Assembly (NCBI GenBank): GCA_030247885.1
Contig: JAPDRO010000014.1
Span: forward strand, 744,001 to 808,000
DNA length: 64,000 nt
Direction: 5' to 3'
Source of the DNA: Taxawa tesnikishii (nom. ined.)
Lineage: Eukaryota > Ascomycota > Dothideomycetes > Dothideales
Shown one piece after another: positions 1 to 13,735 of the stretch; position 1 is the first letter of the stretch, and each line of letters opens with the position of its first letter. Made by a program: the position numbers and the translations under genes. Below the pieces are notes generated by a model that was not told the origin of the DNA, did no database searches, and saw only the letters and a program-made list of their open reading frames with translations.

Positions 1-3000
1 CGTCTAGTTAACTAATAACTCGTCTAGTTAATAAAACTATCTAGTTGTTCGATAACTACTTACTACTACCGTTATAATCCTTCTTAAGTCGCTTATTAAG
101 CTAATTAATCTCCCTACTATAGTTACTAATTATAGTAGGGAGGAAAGGTAGTAGTAGTAAGTAGCTATCTCTAGTTCCTATTCTTATAATAGATCCCTCG
201 CTATTATCCTTCGAAAGGTAAATATAAGGGGTAGAGTTACGTAATATAAAGTTACGTAGTAGTACTTAGCTATTTAGGTAGTAGTAAGGAAGCGGAGGCT
301 ACCCTACTATACTATTACTATATAAGTTAATAGGTATTATACTCGTAGTAGCTAAATATTTCTTTATAAGATATATAAACCCTACTTACGTTAGAGATAC
401 TAGCTAGGAAGATAGAAATAATATAAAACTAATAGTATACTACGTATTAGTAAGTAATACTAGCCTTATATAAGAAAGTAAGTTTAAGTTAAAAGGCTAG
501 TTATAGAGATAGACTATTGCTCTATATAATAAAGAATAAGAGGAAGTATACGTTTAACTACTATAAGTCGACCCTTTAGTAATATAAGCTTCTAATAATA
601 TAAAAACTAGCGAGTTTATAGTTATTAAATAATCCCTTATTTATACTAGTAGTCCGTATATTAATATCGTATTAAATAACTATACTAGTATTTTCTAAGC
701 TCTTATTAACTTTAATATAAAATATAACTTAATAAGTATTACTACTACGAAGTAGTTAGGGATCCCTATTAGTAATAAACTAAGTTTTATATTAAGAGAA
801 ACTACTAAAGAGGGAACGTTTAAAGGAATTACTTAAGACGTTATAGTTAATATAAGAGGCGTTAAGATTTTATATAGTTTCTTAATTATAAACTAACTAC
901 TTAGTAAAATTATCTTAAGACGACTATAAAAACGAATATTTAAATTAAAGGCTATTAATTATAACGATAGTACCTAGGAGAGTAATATATAAGACTTAAC
1001 TAGTAATATTATTACTTCTTTCGTTAGTGTACTTCCTTATATAAATTAGAATTATATAGTAAAGAAAATACTAAACTATTCTTTAGTACTTACGTTTATA
1101 ATATAAGGAAAAGTATAAGTAGCCCTTTTACTAATAGGGCTTTTACTTCGTCGACTAGACTAATAAAAGAAAGGAAAATAGCGATATATATAGATATAAG
1201 CGTAGTATTATATATTAGTAAAGTACTTAGCGAGAAAGTTAGCGGGACTTTATATAGCTTCGGGAGCTATATAAATATAATTAGCTAGTAGTTACTATTA
1301 AGAAAGTAGAGTAATTTAAAGTCTAAAATTCTCCTATTAAACTTAGAGTCTAAGATTTTTATAAATCTAAGGTTTAGATTTTCTACGTTAGATCTCTATT
1401 TCGTATCTACCCTAATATAGTTAAAACAATTAAGTAACGATAGACCGAAGATACTAATCGAAAGTATATAAGCGCGTAATAATACGTAGGACCTTAATTA
1501 CTAAGAAGGCTTACTTATAACTTTCCTCCTTAACTAGTATAGAAGTTTACGTACTTTTAAATTCTAAATAGTTAGGAGATTTAATTTAGACTATACCGTT
1601 AATTTAAGTTAAGAGTAAGAACGCTCTTTTTAAAAAGTTAAGGAGGAGATAATATAGTATATATAAGGATACTATATAAGTATAAAGTAAATAAAGTTAA
1701 CTTAGTTAATTTATTCTTATTTAATAGCTTAACTCTAAGAGGACTTATTAACTAAAGGGAAAGAGTATTAGCTAAGGAGAAGCTACTTCTACGACTATAA
1801 GGATAGTACGAATAATAGCTTATTTTAAAATTTTCCGAGATACGACGTAGTACTTACTTTAATTAAAAGCGTATTATAAAACTATAAGTTAAAGAATAGT
1901 TATAGTTAAAGGAAAAGGATCTACTCTTAGAAATATTTTATAATAAGGAAGTAGTATTAATATAAACTTTTTAGAAATTAGTAAGGTTAAACTAAATATA
2001 GTACTACTCTAAGAAATTAGAATAATACTTTATAAAGTATAATAGGCCCTAGGGTTCCTAGTACTTAAAGTAATAATTTCGAAGATTATAGAAATATTAT
2101 AAGAATAACTAATAGTAAGGTTATTAAAATACTATTACGGCCTATACTAAAATTTATAGTTTCTTATAGTTAAAAAGGAGTAAAATAAGTTCTATATTAT
2201 TAATATAACTATAAATATTAACTATATTACTATTCGAAATAGAAATTTACTCTTAAATTTAAATAAGTTTAGCGAGTAGTTTATAAGACTCGTAATAATA
2301 TCCCTTATTAACTTCTTTTCTAAATATAATTAGATAGAACTTACTACGAAATATAGAGATATAATAAGATTTATAACTCCTTTAAGACTACTAAGATAAA
2401 CGACGCTATTATAAGGAGCTATTAACTTAGTAGCGTAGTTTATAAGAATTATTACTAAAATCCTAGAAGCGTATATTTCGTACGTAGTATTACTATTTCT
2501 AAATAACATTAATATTAAAGGCTCGGTTAATAAAGAAAGCAACGTAGAAGTAATACTTAATATTCGAAAATACGTTTTAAAGTATATCTATTAACGTGTT
2601 TTATTACCGAGCGGTCTACTATCACTAAGTAGTCCGCCCTTACTAACATCGCGACTATTATAGACTATTATAACAATGCCTTTATAACGCAACGCGCAAT
2701 TAACTTACAACGAAGGTACACTATACCTTGCTATTAAGGCTACCCAAGCAACCCCTCCTAATAGCTAAAGACACGCGTCTAAGGCATTCGACGTCCCCCG
2801 AATAACCCTAAAACGACGACGCGACGGAAAGCTCGCACGACGCGACTATAAGCCTAACTTAAAGAAGCTATAGAAGATAGAGGAGAAGGCGATAGTAGTA
2901 CGTATACTCGAGCTAGACTCGCGAGGAATAGGCGCTACAAGGACTATAGTAGAAGAAATAGCTAATAATCTACTAGCTACGCGTAGTAAAGGGCCTGTTA

Positions 3001-6000
3001 GTAAGTGCTAGGTAGACAGGTTTAAGACGCGTACTAAGGAAGTTAAGCTTCGACGCAGTTGTCTATACGATCGTTAGCGAGCCTTAAACGAAGACGCACG
3101 CGTTATAACGCCCTAGTTCGAGCTAGTTAGAAAGACAAAGGAGAAGTATAGTATCCTAGACGAAGACATATATAACTTTAATGAGACAGGCTTCATGATG
3201 GGCATAATTAACGCTTAAATAGTCTTTATAGGCTCTAAGAAACGAAGTAATCCTAAAAAGGTATAGCTAGGTAACTGGGAGTAAGTCACAATTATCCAAG
3301 GTATTTACGCTACTAGGTAGGCTATCCTACCCTTCGTCATCTTCGGTAGCAAGGTCCTTATATTAAGCTAGTACGTAGACCTGCCTCGCGACTAGGTACT
3401 TGAGACTAGCGCCAACGGCTAGACGACGAATAAGCTTACTCTAAAGTAGTTAAAGTACTTTGACGCGCATATAAAGGCGCATTAAGTAAGTATATACCGC
3501 CTACTAATTGTAGACGGCCACGAGAGCTATAATAGTTACGACTTCTATAACTACTATAAAGAACAGAAGATTATTATTCTTTATATGCCCTTATACTCGT
3601 TACACTTATTATAGCCGCTTGACGTGGGCTATTTTGCCCCTTAAAGCGGGCATATAACGCGGAGATTAATAGCTAGTCACGGTACTCTACTACGTAAGTT
3701 AAGAAAGAGGCCTTCCTACTAGCCTTTCGCATCGCTTTCGATAAGGCGATTATAAAGGACAATATCTAGGCAAGCTTTAGAGGCGCTAAATTAGTTCCTT
3801 ATAACCTAGAGCGAGTACTATCGAAGCTTAACGTAGTGCTTCGTACGCCGACACCCGCACTATTAGAGGTTACCCCGTAGGAGTCTAAAATACTAGCTAA
3901 TCTAAAGGAAATAGAGGCGCAAATAACGCTAGTCCGCGAGCGCATGCGACTATATAGGGATTCGCCTATCTCGCCTCTTCTATAGGCTATGGATTCGCTT
4001 GCTAAAGGTATAGCTATTATGAGTTATAGATTAGAGTTATAGACAAGGGAAATCGCAAGTCTTCGGAAGTCGATTAAGGCGTTAATAGAGTAGCGTAGTC
4101 GTAAAAGAAAGTATATTTAGATAGAGGAGAGTCTCATAGTAGGTAACGTATAGGATTTAATGGCTAATAAGGACGATGGCGGTAACGAGGGTACTAAATA
4201 GCCTACGAAGAGGGTACGTACGTAGAGGTACTATAGACATTGCGGTAAGACTAGCTATAACACGCGTACCTATACTATAGAAATAGTAGATCTAAATGAT
4301 AGCGATACTTCTAAATAGTACTATAGACTAGAGTATGTTTTTATATAGTGTTATAGTGCGGAGGTAATAGTCTATAATAGTCGCAATGTTAGTGAGGGCG
4401 GACCGCTTAGTAATAGTGGACCGCTCGGTAATAAAACACGTTAGCTAAATAATATTCTTACGAATTTAAAACGTACTAGCTATACTATTATTAAAGGAAA
4501 ATCCTAATTTTATATATTCGAAATTAAAATTATTAGTTATATTTATAACTTAAAAAGTAAATATTTAGATACTATTAAGGTTATTAAGATCTTAAAATAA
4601 GATAAGTTTAAGAATATTATAAATGTTCGAGTATTCCTTAGCTTAAGCTTATATTATTATCTCTAAGTAGAAAACTTTATATATATAATAGTACTACTAT
4701 ATAAACTTATATAAAAAGACGTAGTATTTTCCTTTAAAGAACTAGCTAAATAAATAGTTAAGCTACTAAAGGCAAAGCTTACTAATACTCTAGTACTAAA
4801 GTCTATTAATTATATTAAAGGAGTAGGATCTATTATTTTAGCCGTAGATTTTAACCTTTATAAATAGGAAGTTATATTAATATAGTTAGTTAGAAATAAT
4901 AAGAAGAGATAGTATTTAATATAATACGAAAGCGACTTTTAAATAACTACGAAATTTAGCTACGATACTAGAAAACGTAAATATAGAAGAGTACTTAAGG
5001 CCCTAAAGAAAGTATATTCGTATTTATATAATATATTCTTTATCTTAAAAGTTAATACTAAAACGCTAGTAGTATAACTTAATAAATCGTCCTTAGATCT
5101 TCCTAGTTTTATTATAGCCTAATAAGTAGCCTAGATATAACTATTTATATTCGAGGTTCGATATATACTTAGTACTAAATATACTACTATAAATACGCTA
5201 TCTTAAAGACCTTACTATCCTTCGAATAATAATAATATATTAAATAAGTAAGATATTAATAAGGTTATCGACGTAGATTTATTTACTACTTTTATATATA
5301 CTATTATAGTTAATAGGAGTATTAAAATATACCTTATAACTATAGCGGCTACTATTAAAATATTATTAGTAAAAGGTTATTTAAAGAAATCTTAGAAAAT
5401 AGCGAAATACCTTACGATTTTAAAAAAGCTTATAGCTATAAATCTTAAGGAATTTTATATATTTAAAAAGAGGTACTTAACTATCTAGTTCGTAGTTAAT
5501 ATCTATTTCGAAGAAATACTAGGAATATACTACTATAGTAAGTAATTAATAGCGAGGATTAGAGGCGAGAAATTATTTAAAGTTTATATAATAAAAGTAG
5601 TTACTAAGGACGAGAAGCTACTTATAAAAAGGTCGCTAACTATTACTAGTAGAATAATACCTTTAAAGATGTTTTTAAATACTACGTAAGCTACTTAGAG
5701 TATTAAATACGTACTAACTATAAGGATATAAAGGAATTATATCCGGTTTACTAGTAAGTCCTTAGAGAAGTATAGTTAGTAAATATTATCTTTATACTTA
5801 TATTTAATAGTAAAGAATACTTCGTTATTACTAGAGAATTAGTATTAAAGTAACTAGAGGCTAGAGCGTTATATAAGCTTAATAACTAGGCTATTATAAG
5901 ATTCCTTTATAAGGACGTTATTTATAAATATAAGTACTTCGCTAAACTAATTAGCGATAAAGGACTTAAGAACTTTAGCTATATATTTATATTAGCTATA

Positions 6001-6950
6001 TAATATAGAATTTAAAAGATTATTACTTCCGCTTATTATCTTAAAGGTAATAGATTAGTAAAACGTAAATATTCGAACCTTATTAACTACTTATTAAAGC
6101 TTACTTTCGAGTTTAGTAAGTCTTAAGACGTATAGTTACTAGAAACCTTATAAGTAGATTAAATTACGCTAAGGCGATCTATTAATATATTCCTAGTATA
6201 GATCCTATATAAAAGAGATATTATTCTTCCGATCGAATTAAAATTCCTATTATAGTAAGTATTAAACTAGAGTACTATTAAAATAACTACGAATTTAGTA
6301 ATTATACGCGCGTAGTAGTTAGTACGCTAAGATAAAGTTTTAAAAGATATACTACTATACTAGCGGCGAATACGAAAGTAAAACGTAAAGGAGTTTAATA
6401 ATCGAAAGAATACTACGTTTAAATAGCTAAATATTAAATAGGAAGTCCTTATTTATAATATAAAACGAAAGAAAATCCGAAAAGATAAGCTACTATTTCG
6501 ATAGTATAGTCCTTTTAAGATTAAAAGCGTTACCCTTATAAGTACCTATATATTAGAAACCTTAGATAGTATTAAAATAAAGGGGACTTATACTCGAAAT
6601 TAACTAAAGCTATAGATTTAACCTATCCTTTTAACTACGCCTAAACGACTATAAGATTAGTTAGTAGCTACTAAAGGTAATATACTTTTACTTAAAGATA
6701 AAGGATTAGAAATTAATTTATAAGATAAGGAACTAGAAGACGAATTACTTATAAATATTAGAAATATAAGTCTAAAGGTAATTATTAGTATACTATAAGG
6801 ATTCGATCTATTATAGTATAAGAATTATATAAAGTAGCTAGCTAGCTAGTAAGCTAAGTTTTATATAACTTCGAGAGTTATATAAAAACTTAAGTCTAAG
6901 GATAAACTTATAAAAGAAGGGAAGTATATTTCTATATTATTTTAATAATC
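1..6950 (+). mobile_element. Ty3/gypsy LTR retrotransposon fossil, open at the window start
   Basis: An old, heavily mutated copy of a fungal Ty3/gypsy element on the plus strand, interrupted by the DNA transposon at 2,594-4,441. Recognisable parts in order are: a gag/protease-like region of unclear limits (1 to about 1,800); reverse transcriptase (about 1,900-2,591, resuming at 4,444); RNase H with the usual gypsy wording around an Ala-Val-Asp core (about 4,850-5,200); and an integrase-like part (about 5,450-6,400). The order RT, RNase H, integrase is what separates gypsy from copia. No terminal repeat pair was found, so the right edge is approximate and the left end probably lies outside the window. 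It is broken many times over and RIP-saturated, so it looks ancient relative to the transposon inside it. Confidence 0.72.
2594..4441 (+). mobile_element. pogo/Fot1-type DNA transposon, family A copy 1
   Basis: A whole-length 1,848-bp Tc1/mariner-superfamily element flanked by TA (2,592-2,593 and 4,442-4,443). The inverted ends run at least 75 bp and start ACGTGTTTTATTACCGAGCG. The plus strand encodes a degenerate pogo-class transposase: an N-terminal HTH region (about 2,790-3,100), then DDE signatures reading FNETGF (about 3,180), VDGHES (about 3,510) and PLDVGYF (about 3,620). The frame is cut by TAG/TAA codons at positions where relatives have Gln or Trp, as RIP predicts. It is visibly richer in G and C than the gypsy sequence around it, so it arrived later. 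It sits inside the gypsy reverse transcriptase region. Confidence 0.9.
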
Positions 6951-8559
6951 TTTCTATTTATTTCCTTAGATAATTTCCTTTGTTAACTCTCTTAATAATC
7001 TCTTTTATTATTAGTTTCCTAACTATTCTTATACCTCCCTTTTTATAATAAGCCTTTATCGCTTTTTACTAAGATTATAGTCTTATTTTAATACTAAATA
7101 AAAGCGTAAAGCTCGTAAGATAAGAAGTTTATATTTATATAAAAAGATATTCCTTTTATGCTATAAGTTAAAAGGATTAATTAATAGTAGTAATAAAGGA
7201 TAGTAAGGAAGAAGTAAAAGGAAGGACTCTTTTAAAACCGAAATCTTCGAATATTAGCCGTATTTTCCTTTAAGGAAGTAAAATACATAATAAACTTCTA
7301 AATTTATATACTAAACTATAAATTCTTTGGAAACTACGCTCTAAAGTTACTACTAATAACGCTACTACGATTCGCAAGTACGGTAGTTATAAATACTTTA
7401 GAAACTTATTAGAAGATAATATTTCCTTACTATATACTTACTAAAGTCTAACTATACTTACGACTTACTATATTATAACTTAACTTACTTAGTAATTAAG
7501 TTATTAGTATTACTAAAGCTAATAACTTTATCGTCTTAATTTTTAAGTTATTTTACTAAGTATTTAAAGAAGTAAAGAGAATTAATAATAACGATAAATA
7601 CTACTACGTAGCCCTTGACTTAAGTAATAAAATCTCTTAAGAAGAAGAAAGACTTAGTAAATACTAGTCCCTAATACTATAAGACTACTATAGGAGAAAA
7701 ATAACCTTTAAATTAAACTTCTAGGAAGACTTCGAGGACGCTATTTAATTAAAAAGACTTCTTCTTAATAAAAGAGACGAGTAAGCGAAAGCTAAGAGAA
7801 CTTTCTATAGCCTATAGTAAATTATAAAAGATATAAATATCTTTTAGTTTAACCTTAATAGTATAATTCTCTTTAAGATAAGACGGCTAGTTAGAAAAGG
7901 GTTTACTATAAAGTAAGTAGTTTACGCGTTCCTTTATAAGTATATATATTATAATTATATTAAAAGTAAAGGTTCTAAAAAGAGTTAACTATTTTAGCTT
8001 AAGAACTTAGAAAATATTAAAGAGTACCTTAAGAGATATCTACTACTTAACTAAGGAGAATACGAGTACTTAACTATATTAGGATATACTATTAATAAGT
8101 AAGGAAAAGTTTATAAAGTCGCTAATATTAAACTATTATATAGTAGCTACGCTTAAACTCTACTTATAAATATTAACGATATAAATATACTTATAGTAAA
8201 GAGCTTTCTCTTTTGTTACTTTTAGAAGGAATAAGACGTAAAATTAAAGAGGAGGAAGTAGAGGAACGTAAGCGTAAGACGATAACTAGTATACTTCTTA
8301 ATTAAGATTTAAATACTCTTATTAATTTATATAATAATCTTAGTAAATAGAATACTTACGACTTTAGTAATAATTTCCGTAAAAATATAAACGATAATAA
8401 GATACCTAAAGATCCTATCTTATCTAATTCGGAGGAAGAGAAAGAGAAATATAAGGAGGAGAATATAAAGGAAATAACTCTAAAGAAGAGAAGTAACTAT
8501 AGTTACTAGATTAGTAGGAAATATAAAGCTCTTTAAAGGGAGATTAATTAACTTCTAAG
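6951..8559. other. AT-rich RIP-mutated sequence, unrecognised
   Basis: No gene, RNA or element end could be named here. Composition matches the rest of the AT-rich block: almost no CA or TG, frequent TAG and TAA. Plus-strand frames are fairly long between stops in places (for example 7,400-8,050), which suggests former coding sequence, but no domain was recognised. Confidence 0.5.
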
Positions 8560-10200
8560 TAAGATATTAAATCCTAATATTACTAACTTAATAAAGAAAG
8601 TACTTTATACTATTAATAAGGACGAAGAAGTATTTTATAAAGTATACCTTTTTCGACTTTATTAAAAAGCTAAATACTATATTAAAGCCCTTAATAGGGA
8701 GTAGTTAATTATACGTATAAGAGAGTTTTTATTTAGTAAAGCTTTTAAGCTTAAAACTAACTCTAAGACTATAAGTTACTTTTATAAGTCTCGTAGGCTA
8801 GCTTATACTTTTAATACTTATAGTCTCTATAGATATTAGTATTATATTTCTCTAACTAAAGAATACGATTATAGAGCTATTATAGAGTCTGTTTTTCTAA
8901 GTACCTATAACTAGTTTTAAAAGGATAGTACTATTAATATTAATATATTCGACTAGTTATTTAAAGAGGACTTTATAAAGGATATACTAAACGAGCTTAT
9001 TATATATAAGTACTATCTTTGTCTTCTAACTAGTTAATTCGATTAAGGCTAGTTACGTAACGCCTATTATAACTATACTTAGTAAGTTATCTATTAAGAT
9101 ATACTATACTATTTAGCTTACGTATACTTATAGTCCGATTATAATTAATAGTTAGTTTTCTACTTATATTACTATAAGTACGTAACTAGAGTTAATAAGA
9201 CTAAATTCTATTACTTAAATAACTATTTAAACTATCTTTTAACTAGTAACAATATTAATATAATCTAAGGAACTATATCCTTAGTAAATAAGACGAAGGA
9301 TAATTATATAGTTTTAATTAAAGGTATTTACTAACATTTTAAAAAATAGTAGTATAACGTATAAAAGCGTAGTAGTAATAAGACTTCTAATAGAGCCGTT
9401 ATTTGTATTAATTATAGAATTTAAAGTAAGGAGGATAAAGAGAAGTATAACTTATAATAGGAGGAAGTCCCTTATAAAGTCGAAAAGGTACGTATTACTA
9501 TACTATACCTCCTTTATAGTTTTAATAGAAGACTAGTTAAAAAGAGGGTAATACTATTCTTATAATATATAGCTATTAAAGAGGACCTTAGTACTCTAGA
9601 AATTAATACTAAAGTTAATAACTAAACTACTCTTACCCTTAGTTACTTAAAGCTTACCTTACTTCTATTTACGCCTTTTAGATATCCTTAAATATACGGT
9701 ATAATTACGTATACTTTTCTAATAGCTATCCCCTATATTATAAATAGCGTAGTATCCTAAGTAATTATAAGACGTACTACGTAAGTAGACCCTTATATTA
9801 TAACTAAGCGCGCTATCCTTTTTAGTTTAAATAATAAAAAGCGTAAGAAGTTTATTAATAAGTATTACGCTAACGCCGCACGTAAGTTTTATACTTACTT
9901 TTATATAACTATAGACGCTAAGGCTCGGTACTATTTAATAAAGTCTTACAATTACTATAAGTAAAAATATAGTAAAGTCTCTTTAAATAATAAGCTAGTA
10001 GAGTCTATTAGTTCGAAAGAGAGTTTCGGAAAGGATACTAGTAGTAAAGGTAAAGGAGAAGGATTAGCGATAAATATTTCTAATAAGAATAATTTTAGTA
10101 AAAGTCTTTATAGTAAAACTTTTAATATAAATACTAACTAAAAGTCTTATCTTAACTACTTATCTTAACTAAAGTAGTTATTTATATTACCCTTACTAGT
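8560..10200 (+). pseudogene. Unrecognised long coding relic
   Basis: One plus-strand frame (phase of position 8,720) can be followed for roughly 530 codons with interruptions almost only at TAG/TAA, the pattern left when RIP hits Gln and Trp codons. The reading is rich in Tyr, Arg and Lys in the first two thirds (for example a stretch with SLYRYQYYISL near 8,830) and becomes Ser/Glu/Lys-rich and low in complexity near 10,000-10,120. I do not recognise the family. It is not visibly a reverse transcriptase or a DDE transposase. It could be cargo of a large mobile element, a duplicated host gene, or part of an element type I cannot name. Limits are approximate. Confidence 0.4.
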
Positions 10201-10689
10201 TTCTACTCTCGTCTTTCTCTAATAGATAAGTAGATTATATAACTCTTAAAGATATATAATAAGTATAGTTTATATAGTACTTATAAGACGAGTACTTAAG
10301 AAAAAGGGAGGTATATAATAGGGTAGCTACTAGATAGTTATAAGTTATTAGTTACGTAAAAGTTACCTTTAATTCCTACTTATTCGGTCTATATATAAGA
10401 TAGTTACTTATTTAATTAATAACTACTTCGTTTTAAGTTTTACTATTATCTTATTATTTACTACTATCTTTATTACTACTTACGTAGTTTCCTTTTATAG
10501 TCTTAACTTAACTTAATATAGGGTTCTCCCTATTATACTAGAACTTAATTAGTAAAAAACTAATAGTAATAGACGCCTTAACTAACTAGAAAGTAGTTTA
10601 TACTTAGTAACTTATTTAATAAGTAGCTACTTATAATATCTACGTAGTTAGCCTTAAAGAAATAGTTAAGCTAGTAGTTTAGTTAAAAG

Positions 10690-11900
10690 TAATTATTACT
10701 TATACTTTAGTTATTAAATTAAACTACTTAGTAAAAGTAGCGTACTAATTAAAAGAAAAAGGAAGAATTATAAAGGAAAAAGAAAAAGTTATAAAAGAAA
10801 AAGAACGAGTTATATTAGTTATTAACTAAAAAAGAAGCCTTAAAAACTACGCCTTTTACTTAAAAGAATAGCGACGTAAGTAAGACTTAAATAACTTTAA
10901 TACTACTTTAAAGAACTCCTTAGCCTTCGTTACGAAATCCTAATAGGTAAATTAGCGCGTTATAGTACTAATTTACTCTCTAGTACTTAATTTACTAATT
11001 CTTATATCTTAGATTTACGCATCGAATTTACGATATATACTTCGATCTATAGTATTTATAGTTCCTAGGATAACTATTAATATCGCTTATAATAATCCTA
11101 ATAAGATACTTAATATAATCTTAAGGTATAAGTTCTTTAGTCTTATTAGGATTTCTAATAAAATTACGAGGTATAAACCTAGTAAGTATACTATTACTAT
11201 AGTTACTACTAAATCTTCCGTACTATGCGCATAAATTAGTATAAGTATAAGAGATAACGTAGTTATATTATACGTTATTATAGAAATACTTTATTTACTT
11301 AAGTTCCTTACTAGGCTTATTTAGCTAAGTCCTTACTTGTATATTTATTATATTAAAAGTCTTCTTAATTACGCTCTATAACGCGCTATTAAGTAGTTTA
11401 TCTTTTAAAACCCTTCTATCTTAACTAACTATAAGTACTAATATCTCCTCGTTCTTTCTACTATATATATTATAGTACTATATATATAAACTACTTACGT
11501 TTCTAATTACGTAAGTAACCTTAGGCTTAATATTCTTTTAAAGTTTACTTAAAGACGTAACTTAGTAGAAGAATACCTTTTATTAATCTTATTTATCTTT
11601 ACCTTAATAGCCTTTAATATAAATATAGTAAGGGATAATAACTTACTACTTATAAGTATAAATAGTATATATAAACTAATACGCTAGCGCTTAGGGCTCC
11701 TATTACTAGCGTTTATAGTACTACTAACTTAAGTAGTAGTTATAAGGAGTAATAACTAAGAGGATATAATAGTCGTAGTAAGCGTTAATAATTATCGAAC
11801 GTTTCTATTAATACCTTCGTTACTATCGCGAAGCTTTAAATTAGATATATTTATAATATATTAAATTATATTAAAAAGAAATAAGGGTATAATTTACCTT
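10690..11900 (+). pseudogene. Unrecognised coding relic with a coiled-coil-like start
   Basis: A second long plus-strand stretch whose stops are nearly all TAG or TAA. Its beginning (about 10,740-10,830) reads as repeated Lys/Glu-rich heptads such as KEKEKVIKEKERV, which looks like a coiled coil. The remainder is hydrophobic and lacks any motif I know. It follows the relic ending near 10,200 on the same strand, so the two may be neighbouring genes of one element. The family is unknown and the limits are approximate. Confidence 0.3.
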
Positions 11901-13369
11901 CTTCGCTAAAGTCTACTTTAGTAAGGTTATTACTAAAGGTATAGCGCTATTAAGGAGCGATGTATTACTTAATCTTAGTATCGACTAAGTTAAGCTATTT
12001 GCGCGCCTAATATATTATAATAGTAAGGATACGCTCGCGGCGAAGAGGCTTATTCTCGCGTTACTATATATCTTAGTATTTATTATATATACGTTATATA
12101 GTCTTACTACTTAGTATTTTCTACTTTAGCTTATATATTATATTAGTCTCTAATATACTAGTTATTTATAAGTTAATAATATGCTCTATAGTTACTATTA
12201 AATAGAATAGTATATATAGTATTATATCCTAAAAGAATTTACTAGTATTTTCTTAGCTTATAAGGCTACGACGTCTATAGTAAACCTTACTTATAATCTT
12301 AATAAATATCTTACTTAGGAAACGTTTCGCCTATTTAGTTATTTAGTACTCGGCGTAATAATGTTAATATAAGTATTATAATAGTACCTCGTCGCTATCT
12401 TAGTAAAGGAAAGCTTTTACCTTTCTTTCTTTATATACTTATTACTTAAGGTAATTAGTATTACGAGACGTATATCTACTAGTAGTATTTCGATTAATAT
12501 AAGCGTTTATTTCTCTACGAGTAATAGTAGAGTAGTTATTATAAGCCGTTCTTATAAATTTGCGTATTTAAATTTACGTTAGTACTTTAAAGATAGCTAG
12601 GAATATTATATACTTTAAAAACTACGGCCCTATATAGAGCGCGCGGTACTTTTGTCCTTAAGTTAACTTCTTACTTAATAGACTAGACGTCTCTCTATAT
12701 ATCTTAAATAAGTTTATCCGTCTAGTATTCGTTTTAAAATACTAGGTAAAATTTAAGGTATATTATCTCTTAAAAAGAAGGTATAACCTTCGAAGTAAAA
12801 ATAAATATAATACGAAGTTTAACTACTTCGTAGACTCGAAATATAGTTAGAAGTAATAGTAACTTACTTCGACTAATAATCTATTTAAGGTCTTCTTTTC
12901 CTTAATAGAAGAATATTAAAGGTTATATTATTTATATTCCTTAGCGCTCCTTTAGCTCTTAGTAGCCTTACTTAATACTATAAGATACTCGAATAGGACT
13001 TAAGTAGTTAAAATTATAAATGAACGTAGCTTCTATTTAAACTAAGTCGTAGTTAATACTATCTAATCCTTAGGATAACTTAGTAGTACTATAATATATA
13101 AGAGAGATTTAATAATATATATTAAAGATAAATAACGTATTAAATAAATAGTTAATAAAGTTTTACTAAGGTATTAAGATATAATATAATAAAACGAACG
13201 CGTTAATATAGTTAAGTTAAATAAAAAGAAGGAAAAAGTTCTATATATATAGACGCGTCTTAACGCTTCCTTTAGCGATTTATAATAGTCTAAGCCGTTT
13301 ACGTAACTCTTAGTAACTATATTAATAGTAGCCTTAGTAACTTCTTTAAGACTTACTCTATTAGTAATC
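11901..13369. other. AT-rich RIP-mutated sequence, unrecognised
   Basis: Coding-like patches continue on the plus strand (for example about 12,480-12,800), but nothing was recognised. Composition matches the surrounding AT-rich block. Confidence 0.45.
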
Positions 13370-13735
13370 CTAGTAGTACTCCTAGTAGTAATCTTAGTAG
13401 TACTTTTAGTAAACTCTCTAGTAGCTTTCTAAGAATTGCCCTATTAGTAATCTTAGTAGTATTCTTAGTAGACTCTCTAGTAACTTTCTAAGAATTGCCT
13501 TATTAGTATTCTTAGTAGTACTCTTAATAGACTCTTTAGTAGCTTTCTAAGAGTCGCTCTATTAGTAATCTTAATAGTAATTCTAGTAGTACTTTTAATA
13601 GACTCTTTAGTAACTTTCTAAGAGTCGCTTTATTAGTAATCTTAATAGTAATTCTAGTAGTACTTTTAATAGACTCTTTAGTAGCTTTTTAAGAGTCGCC
13701 TTATTAGTAATCTTAGTAGTTAGTATTAATAAAGT
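13370..13735. repeat. Minisatellite with 59-bp and 71-bp units
   Basis: Five diverged direct copies share a core reading CTTTCTAAGARTYGC, at 13,425, 13,484, 13,543, 13,614 and 13,685. The spacing is 59, 59, 71 and 71 bp, so the later units carry a 12-bp addition of the kind AATTCTAGTAGT. Each unit also contains repeated TTAGTAGT-like words. RIP has diversified the copies. Confidence 0.8.

Noticed and set aside
1226-1290. Terminal repeat pair for the gypsy fossil (a similar hairpin-like phrase recurs near 6,860)
   Set aside because: Only about 30 bp of a self-complementary TTATATAGCTTC-type phrase match, without longer collinearity, and similar phrases occur at 58,000-58,100. Not enough to call LTRs.
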